DNA of 64,000 nt from Rhizomonospora bruguierae (GTDB taxonomy: Bacteria > Actinomycetota > Actinomycetes > Mycobacteriales > Micromonosporaceae). The notes below the pieces were generated by a model that saw only the letters and a list, made by a program, of their open reading frames with translations, did not search any database and was not told where the DNA came from. This document shows, in pieces, positions 58,561 through 64,000 of this stretch. The DNA lies in assembly GCF_018397995.1 (NCBI RefSeq), contig NZ_BBQH01000015.1, positions 59,961 through 123,960 of the forward strand, written 5' to 3'. How positions within the stretch are numbered: position 1 is the stretch's first letter; the number at the start of each line of letters is the position of its first letter. A program made the translations under genes and the position numbers.

Positions 58561-59898
58561 CTACGGGGCGGCGCCGGGTGAGGGGGAGCGCCAGCGGCGG
58601 CGGCTTCCGCGGGCGGCGGCCGCGCCGAGGAGCAGGACCAGGAACGCGGCGCCCGTGGCCCAGCCGGCGAACCGGAGCGCCCGTTGCCGTACCCGCTGCT
58701 CCGCCGCGAGCGTCGCCGCCGTGACGGAGTCCACTGTGGCGGGTGCGAGTGGGGCGGCGGTGCGCGGTCGGGCGGTGGTGACGGTCTCCGTCAGGGCGCG
58801 GTACGGGTTCACGATGCCGGCGCCGTATCCGGCCTCCCGGGCGCCCGCCGCCGGGTCGGCGGTGGCGAGCAGGTGGCGGGTGACCTCCGCCGCCGTGTAC
58901 CCGGGGTGGGCCGAGCGGAGCAGGGCGGCGGTCGCGGAGACGAACGGGGCCGCGTAGCTGGTGCCGGCGAACAGGCCCGGTGCGCCGCCCGGGCCCGCCG
59001 CGGGGACGTCGGTGCCCGGGGCGACCAGATCCACGTAGGGGCCGACCTGTGAGAACGGGAGCCGGGTGCCGTCCGGCCCGACGGCACCCACGCCGATCAC
59101 GCCCGGGTAGGCCGCCGGGTACGGGCGCGGGTTGCCCCGCTGGGCCTGGTTGCCCACGGCCGCGACGACCACCACGTCCCGGGACCCGGCGTAGGCCACG
59201 GCGTCGCGGACCTCGGGGTGGTCCTCCGTCAGCACCACCGACAGGTTCAGGACCCGCGCGCCGCGGTCGACCGCCCAACGGATGGCGGCGCCGAACGTGG
59301 CGGGCGGGACGGTGCGGCCGGTCCGCTCGCCGGCGGTCCACTGCTGTTCGCTGACCCGTACCGGCAGGATGCGGGAGGCCGGCGCCAGTCCCCGGAAGGC
59401 CCCGTCGCCCGAGCGGGTGCCGGCGATGATGCTCGCCACCGCGGTGCCGTGCCCGACGCAGTCCCGGCCGCCGTCGCCGCCCGGGTCCAGATAGTCGCGT
59501 CCGGGCGCGACCCGGCTCGGGAGCAAGGGGTGGCCCCGGTCCACACCCGAGTCGACGACGGCGATGGTGACACCGTCGCCACTGGACAGCCGGGCGATTC
59601 CTGTCGCCGGGTAGCGGAGGCGGACCCAGTTGTCCGCGGGCGGCCGGCGTGCCTCGCCGCCCGGGACGCACTCCGGGGCGGGCCGGGCACGGAAGCCCGG
59701 CCACGCTACCGGGGCGATGGTCGCGGCGTTTGCCTGAGCGAGCGACACGGTCACCGCTTGCGCGACGGGAGCGGCAGCGGGCACCGTGGGCACGACCAGA
59801 GCCGGAGGGCCGGGAACCACGGCCAGCACCACGAGCGCGCCCAGGGCCCGGGCGACGACCCGAACGGAGCGGGTGAGCGGTGCGGTACGGCCAGCCAT
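58561..59898 (-). CDS. mycP: Mycosin MycP, type VII secretion subtilisin-like protease
   Basis: 445 residues from ATG 59898 (GGAAGG at 7-nt spacing). N-terminal hydrophobic signal (about 12-50), S8 protease domain with Asp116 (AVVDSGVD), His150 (GHGTAVAS) and Ser314 (GTSYAAP), and a C-terminal transmembrane helix (about 418-438) with basic tail, exactly the mycosin layout. MycP stabilises and processes ESX substrates and is membrane tethered outside. It lies 8 kb from eccE/eccB and the WXG100 pair, separated by the accessory island. Confidence 0.92.
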   Translation of the reverse strand: MAGRTAPLTRSVRVVARALGALVVLAVVPGPPALVVPTVPAAAPVAQAVTVSLAQANAATIAPVAWPGFRARPAPECVPGGEARRPPADNWVRLRYPATGIARLSSGDGVTIAVVDSGVDRGHPLLPSRVAPGRDYLDPGGDGGRDCVGHGTAVASIIAGTRSGDGAFRGLAPASRILPVRVSEQQWTAGERTGRTVPPATFGAAIRWAVDRGARVLNLSVVLTEDHPEVRDAVAYAGSRDVVVVAAVGNQAQRGNPRPYPAAYPGVIGVGAVGPDGTRLPFSQVGPYVDLVAPGTDVPAAGPGGAPGLFAGTSYAAPFVSATAALLRSAHPGYTAAEVTRHLLATADPAAGAREAGYGAGIVNPYRALTETVTTARPRTAAPLAPATVDSVTAATLAAEQRVRQRALRFAGWATGAAFLVLLLGAAAARGSRRRWRSPSPGAAP

Positions 59899-60025
59899 CA
59901 GGCAGCCTTCCGGTTCGTCACGAAGTCGGCACCGCATGTTATCGCTCACCCAATCCGCGGCGGCGTCCCCTCGCGAGGTTGCGGGAAGCGGGCCGGGGTG
60001 CGAGTTTGTGGAAGCGGCGGCGGGA

Positions 60026-60038
60026 GCTTGCGGCAAGC
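60026..60038. promoter_or_regulatory. Palindrome resembling a rifamycin-associated element core
   Basis: GCTTGCGGCAAGC is a 6-1-6 perfect palindrome in the 314-bp divergent region between mycP and the SseB-domain gene. It contains CTTGCGGCAAG, which I remember as the core of the rifamycin-associated element that controls rifamycin-inactivating genes in actinobacteria; I cannot verify that consensus here. It may instead be an unrelated dimer site. Confidence 0.35.
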
Positions 60039-60212
60039 GCCTTCCGTCGGTAAGTCGCGCGAGGACGCCCCCGCGGCGGGGTTGCGGGATGTGGGCCGGC
60101 GCGGGAGGTTGGGCGAACCTTGTAGGTTGTACGCGATGCGTCTATCCCAAGGCCCAGGTGCCGTGGGACTCTTGGCCCGCACAGGGTGCTTCGCTGGCGA
60201 AGGGAGGTGGCC

Positions 60213-61946
60213 GTGAGCGACTGGGCGCCGGCCACCGAGGCCGAGGTGGCCATGCAGATCGCGCTGCGCGAGGGCGACCAGGAGCGCTATTTCCAGATCC
60301 TGGCCCGCACCGAGCTGTTCCTGCCGGTTTCGGCGGACGCGCTGGCCGGGCGGGCCCCGGCCGGCTGGGGGACGTGGAGCACCGGCGGGCGCACGCACGT
60401 GTTGGCCTTCACCTCGAACGAGGCGCTGGATGCCTGCCTGACCGAGCATGGCGGGGCGGCGCGGCGGGTGCCGTACCCGGAGTTGGCGGCCGGCTGGCCG
60501 AACCTGGAGTGGTGGCTGGCGGTCAACCCGGGGCTGCCCATCGAGGGGTACCTGCCAGCGTGGTTCGTGGCGCAGCTCGCCCGCGGGGACGTGCGGCTGC
60601 CGGGCCGGACGCTGGCCGCCCGGGCGCGGGTGGAGCGGGCCGAGAGCGTGGCGCGGGCGCGGGCGGCCGTGCCGCCGCGGCTGACGCCCATCGCGCCGCT
60701 GTCGGAGGCCGCGCGGGCGTCCCGGTCGGTCAGCGCGGCGGCGCTCTCGTCACCGTCCGTGGTGCCGGCCGGTGCGGCGCCCGGGCCCGTCACGATCCCG
60801 CCGTACCAGGCCGCGCCGGCCGAGGCGGCGTTCCAGACCGCCCCGTACGGGGGCCCGATGGAGGCCACTCCGACCGATCAGGGCAATGGGGCGTGGGTAC
60901 CGGAAAAGGAGCCGGCGTCGCGCAACGGCGCGGCGACGGCCGACCGGGCGGAAGCACCGCGGGCGCCGATAGATCCTGATTTCGTGCCGGCGAACGACGT
61001 GGAGTCGGAGCTGCTGACGGCGGCGACCGACGGCAACACGGACGCGTTCCTGTCGACGCTGCTGCTGGCCAAGGTGCTGCTGCCGGCCGAGGAGGACGCG
61101 GACCCGGCGGCGCGGCCGGGCGCGGAGGGCTTTGCCTGGCGCACCGAGGAGATCGACGGTGAGCGTTACGTGGTGGTGTTCACCTCCCGCGAGCGCCTCG
61201 CCGCGCACTTGCCCGCGGCGCCGGCGGCGCTGACCGTCAAGTTCATGCACCTGATCCTCCAGTGGCCGGACCAGGCGTGGTCGTTCGCGGTGAACCCGGG
61301 CACCGCCATCGGCGCGACGCTGCCGGGCAGCCAGATCGTGGCCCTGGCATCCTGGGCGGCCGAGGCGGGGCTCGGAGCGGACGACGAGGTGGAGGACGCG
61401 CCCCCGGCCGAGGAGGAACCGGCGCCCGAGGCGCCCGCGCAGGCCGCGCGGGAGCAGGGCGACGGGCCGACGGTCATGCAGAAGGCGATCGCGCCGGCGC
61501 AGGTGGACTACTACCTGGAGCGCGGGTACGACCGGGTCTCCGGCTTCGTCCACCGGGCGCACGAGGTGGCGCACCTGCGCACGCCCACCCGCCTGCGGGC
61601 GGCGCTCGGCCTGGCGTACGAGGGGTCGCCGTTCGCCGCCGACGCCACCGAGATGTACGTGCTGCGCTGGCCGGCGTACCGGCCGAGCCTGTACCGCATC
61701 CCGTACGGCGGGCAGCACGAGGCCGGCATGCGCGCCATGGAGGGGTGGGTGATCGAACGCCCGCCGTTCCGCGGCAACGGCTTCGCGCCGGGCGACTCCA
61801 GCGCCGTCGTCGCCGAGTTCAAGGTGGACAGTGCCCGGCTGCCGCACCACTCGGAACTGTGGCGGCTCACCGCGGACGGCAAGGAGGAACTGATCGCCCT
61901 CCTCGACGCGGACATCCCCAACTGGCAGCGGGTGGGTGAGTCCTGA
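60213..61946 (+). CDS. Tandem SseB-domain protein of the type VII secretion locus
   Basis: 577 residues from GTG 60213 (AGGGAGG upstream). Two SseB N-terminal-like domains: residues ~10-135 (EAEVAMQIALREGDQERYFQILARTELFLPVS, FTSNEALDACL, WPNLEWWLAVNPGLPIEGYLPAWFV) and ~255-400 (VESELLTAATDGNTDAFLSTLLLAKVLLP, FTSRERLAAHL, WPDQAWSFAVNPGTAIGATLPGSQIV). A Pro/Ala-rich linker and a third C-terminal region (EMYVLRWPAYRPSLYRIPYGG) follow. SseB-like proteins recur beside actinobacterial ESX loci with no defined role. A small gene begins at its last base. Confidence 0.83.
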   Translation: MSDWAPATEAEVAMQIALREGDQERYFQILARTELFLPVSADALAGRAPAGWGTWSTGGRTHVLAFTSNEALDACLTEHGGAARRVPYPELAAGWPNLEWWLAVNPGLPIEGYLPAWFVAQLARGDVRLPGRTLAARARVERAESVARARAAVPPRLTPIAPLSEAARASRSVSAAALSSPSVVPAGAAPGPVTIPPYQAAPAEAAFQTAPYGGPMEATPTDQGNGAWVPEKEPASRNGAATADRAEAPRAPIDPDFVPANDVESELLTAATDGNTDAFLSTLLLAKVLLPAEEDADPAARPGAEGFAWRTEEIDGERYVVVFTSRERLAAHLPAAPAALTVKFMHLILQWPDQAWSFAVNPGTAIGATLPGSQIVALASWAAEAGLGADDEVEDAPPAEEEPAPEAPAQAAREQGDGPTVMQKAIAPAQVDYYLERGYDRVSGFVHRAHEVAHLRTPTRLRAALGLAYEGSPFAADATEMYVLRWPAYRPSLYRIPYGGQHEAGMRAMEGWVIERPPFRGNGFAPGDSSAVVAEFKVDSARLPHHSELWRLTADGKEELIALLDADIPNWQRVGES

Positions 61947-62308
61947 TGCGCGACGGCTACGTGGTCCGCTGGTCGGGTCGCGAGTACGAGGCCTCACCGG
62001 TCGGCGACGAGATCCGCATCTACCAGGCCGAACCGGGCGACGGTTTCACGGAGGTACGGCCGGGGCGCCACGTCCGTTCCGTGCCCGCGTCCGAAACGTC
62101 CGACCTGGGGTATGTGCGCACCACCTGCTCCTGGAAGGGCGCCCCGTTCATCGTCCTCGCCGAGCACGACGGCTGGCTGCGGGTGGAGTACACCGGCGGG
62201 CGGCGGCCGGTGGCGCAGGCGCTCGGGCTCGAGGAGTTCGACTTCGGCGTGTACCAGGGGTGGGCCCCGCGGCACGAGGTGACCGACACCCGCGAGGTCC
62301 GGGCCTGA
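61946..62308 (+). CDS. Small conserved protein of the type VII locus, function unknown
   Basis: 120 residues; TGATG overlap with the preceding stop implies coupling. It has YVVRWSGREYEASPVGDEIRIYQAEP at the start, CSWKGAPFIVLAEHDGWLRVEY in the middle, and GVYQGWAPRHEV near the end: a compact, beta-rich, soluble protein with one Cys and several Trp. I know no family. The position suggests action with the SseB-domain protein. Confidence 0.75.
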   Translation: MRDGYVVRWSGREYEASPVGDEIRIYQAEPGDGFTEVRPGRHVRSVPASETSDLGYVRTTCSWKGAPFIVLAEHDGWLRVEYTGGRRPVAQALGLEEFDFGVYQGWAPRHEVTDTREVRA

Positions 62309-62312
62309 CCGG

Positions 62313-63230
62313 CTACTTCGACCAGCGGATGATTTCCCCGGCGATGGTGTCCGGCAGTTCGAGGTGCGGGAAGTGCCCCACGCCGTCCAGCAGCCGCCAC
62401 TCGTACGGCGCGATCACGTAGCGCCCCGAGCCCTGCGCCGTGCGGGGGAGGATCGAGGTGTCCAGGGCGCCGTGCAGGTGCAGCGTCGGGGTGACGATCG
62501 GCTGCTGGACCAGGCGCACGAAGCGGTACCCGTGCAGTCGCAGGATCGAGCGGAACGCCCACCGATACGCCTCCAGGGCGCAGAAGGACGCCTGCGGGAT
62601 GCGCATCGCCTCCCGGCAGCGGCGGGAGTAGTCCTCGAAGTCGGCGGTCGCCGCCCAGGCGGGCCCGGCCCAGCGGCGCAGGAAGGCGCCGATCGGCGCG
62701 GCGTCGTCGCGGGTGAGGACGTGCTCGTACCGGGGCAGCTGGAACCTCAGCGTGGGCGCGGCGGCGGCGAACTGGCCGCGGGGGTCCGCGAACAGGGCGG
62801 CGCGCAGGCGCAGCGGGTGCGCCGCCGCGACGACCACCAGGCGGTCGACCATCTTCGGGTGGAAGGCGGCGGCGGTCCAGGCGATCATGCCGCCGGAGCC
62901 GGCGCCGACGAGGATGGCGCTGCGCTCGCCGAGGGCGCGGATCAGGCCGGTGACGTCGGCGGCGAGAGTGTACCCGTCGTAGCCGCGGGGCGGCTTGTCG
63001 CTGGCGCCGTAGCCGCGCAGGTCGACGGCCACCGCGCGGAAGCCCGCGTCGGCGAGCAGCGGCAGGGTGTGGTGCCAGGCGTACCAGAACTCGGGGAAGC
63101 CGTGCAGCAGCAGGACCAGCGGCCCGGAGCCGGCCTCGACGACGTGGAACCGGCTGCCGTTGGCGTGCACCCAGCGGTGGATCCACGGTCCGTCGACCAG
63201 TACACAGGACTCGTCCACGGGGGCGCTCAT
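62313..63230 (-). CDS. Alpha/beta hydrolase, epoxide-hydrolase-like, with atypical nucleophile elbow
   Basis: 305 residues from ATG 63230. Epoxide-hydrolase-type features: HGFPEFWYAWHHTLPLLADAGFRAVAVDLRGYGASDKP, acid Asp in HGALDTSILP, and catalytic His in LDGVGHFPHLE. At the nucleophile elbow, where VGHDWGG is expected, the sequence is VGAGSGG (108-114): the Asp position is Gly111 and Ser112 follows. It may use the shifted Ser or be an esterase-like or inactive variant. Divergent from the acyltransferase gene at 63322. Confidence 0.82.
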   Translation of the reverse strand: MSAPVDESCVLVDGPWIHRWVHANGSRFHVVEAGSGPLVLLLHGFPEFWYAWHHTLPLLADAGFRAVAVDLRGYGASDKPPRGYDGYTLAADVTGLIRALGERSAILVGAGSGGMIAWTAAAFHPKMVDRLVVVAAAHPLRLRAALFADPRGQFAAAAPTLRFQLPRYEHVLTRDDAAPIGAFLRRWAGPAWAATADFEDYSRRCREAMRIPQASFCALEAYRWAFRSILRLHGYRFVRLVQQPIVTPTLHLHGALDTSILPRTAQGSGRYVIAPYEWRLLDGVGHFPHLELPDTIAGEIIRWSK

Positions 63231-63321
63231 GCCGGGTAGCCTACGGCCCCGCACCGCAAGCGCATCTCGGCCGGCGGGACTGATCAGGGTGAACTCCGGG
63301 TCAGCCGGATAGGTTCTAGGC

Positions 63322-64000
63322 ATGACGCTGCCCGTTCCCGTGATCCGGGTCGGCGGAACGCCGGCCGAGTGCGGCGCCGCCTACGGTGCGGCCGCCGCCG
63401 CGCCCATCCGCGCGAACATGGCCCTCTACCTGCGACGCTTCGCGGATCAGGCCGGACTGGACGAGGCCGCGGTGGCCGGGCGTGGCGCCCGGTACCGGGC
63501 CACCACCCGGGCGCTGCACCCGCGCGTCGCGCAGCTGCTGGACGCCATGGCGGAATCGGCCGGCATCGGGGTCGAGCACGCGTACGCGTTGAACGCCCGC
63601 ACCGAGTTGCTCTACGACGCGCGGGTGGATGCGGCACGGGTCAGAGCCCGCCTGGAGGAGGCCAGCCCGGAGAAGGCCAGCCCGGAGCCGGACGGCTGCA
63701 CCGCGCTCGGCGTCCTCGGTACGCACACCGCCACCGGGCACCTGCTGCTCGCCCAGAACTGGGACTGGCATCCGGACCAGACCGACGCCACCCTGCTGCT
63801 GCACACCCGCGACGAGTCGGGCCACGAGGTGCTGACCCTCGCCGAGGCGGGGATGCTCGCCAAGACCGGGCTCAACTCCGCCGGCGTGGGTGTGTGCCTG
63901 AACATGCTCGGCACCGACCGGGACGGGATGCCCGCCGAGGGCCCCGCCGGCGTGCCGTACCACGTGCTGGTCCGGGCGGCCCTGGAGGCGCGGCACCTGG
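63322..64000 (+). CDS. C45-family peptidase/acyltransferase (AAT-like), 3' end outside window
   Basis: Visible 226 residues from ATG 63322. The Ntn-hydrolase nucleophile is expected at Cys126 in DGCTALG, with autocatalytic cleavage before it, as in acyl-CoA:6-aminopenicillanic acid acyltransferases. Further family marks: GTPAECGAAYGAAAA, NARTELLY, LLAQNWDWHPDQTDATLLL, GMLAKTGLNSAGVGVCLNML. Just before the Cys there is a short duplication (ASPEKASPEP). The 3' part lies beyond the window edge. Substrate is unknown. Confidence 0.85.
   Translation, partial: MTLPVPVIRVGGTPAECGAAYGAAAAAPIRANMALYLRRFADQAGLDEAAVAGRGARYRATTRALHPRVAQLLDAMAESAGIGVEHAYALNARTELLYDARVDAARVRARLEEASPEKASPEPDGCTALGVLGTHTATGHLLLAQNWDWHPDQTDATLLLHTRDESGHEVLTLAEAGMLAKTGLNSAGVGVCLNMLGTDRDGMPAEGPAGVPYHVLVRAALEARHL

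Overview
The window is high-GC, gene-dense actinobacterial DNA that most resembles Micromonosporaceae (Micromonospora or Salinispora type). The grounds are the futalosine menaquinone genes, a 14-gene nuoA-N operon, a type VII (ESX-like) secretion locus with WXG100 proteins, frequent GTG starts with GTGA/ATGA overlaps, and gene-start and intergenic repeats that look like those of this family. Family calls come from reading protein motifs; no database search was run.

Layout: 1-1379 (-) is an NlpC/P60 hydrolase running off the left edge. 1604-3481 holds mqnE and two small membrane proteins. 3615-6577 is a cobalamin riboswitch followed by a BtuFCD-type uptake system. 6598-9277 (-) is a five-part unit: membrane protein, small winged-helix regulator, ABC exporter ATPase and permease, preceded by a palindromic operator candidate. 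9310-11310 (-) is a HelD/HelR-like RNA-polymerase helicase. 11606-12454 is mqnA, convergent with a secreted beta-lactamase-fold protein. 13594-17372 is paaABCDE, the phenylacetyl-CoA epoxidase. An aldo/keto reductase and a Uma2-type protein follow on the minus strand.

19137-39689 is a respiratory block on one strand: mqnC, menG, a menJ-like reductase, nuoA-nuoN, and a long-chain polyprenyl diphosphate synthase. These genes make, methylate, prenylate and use menaquinone, so quinone supply and complex I are physically linked. 39912-46147 holds an IclR regulator, a Tat-exported PhoX-like protein divergent from an ECF sigma/anti-sigma pair, RarD, a GNAT acetyltransferase and a four-helix membrane protein.

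46267-62308 is a type VII secretion locus in two parts. eccE, eccB and two WXG100 genes lie at 46.3-50.6 kb; mycosin, a double SseB-domain protein and a small orphan lie at 58.6-62.3 kb. Between them sits about 8 kb of accessory DNA: three consecutive hairpins, an IS982-like element with a frameshifted transposase, a decayed gene cut by that element, an orphan secreted protein with its own strong terminator, a lipoprotein plus MacAB-like export operon, and an XRE/TPR regulator. eccC and eccD are not in the window. The right end has an alpha/beta hydrolase with an unusual nucleophile elbow and a truncated C45-type acyltransferase.

The strongest leads for something new are the accessory island with its orphan secreted protein, two DnaA boxes upstream of the WXG100 genes, palindromic operator candidates next to known regulators, and a 55-bp repeat that supplies the translation start of paaC.
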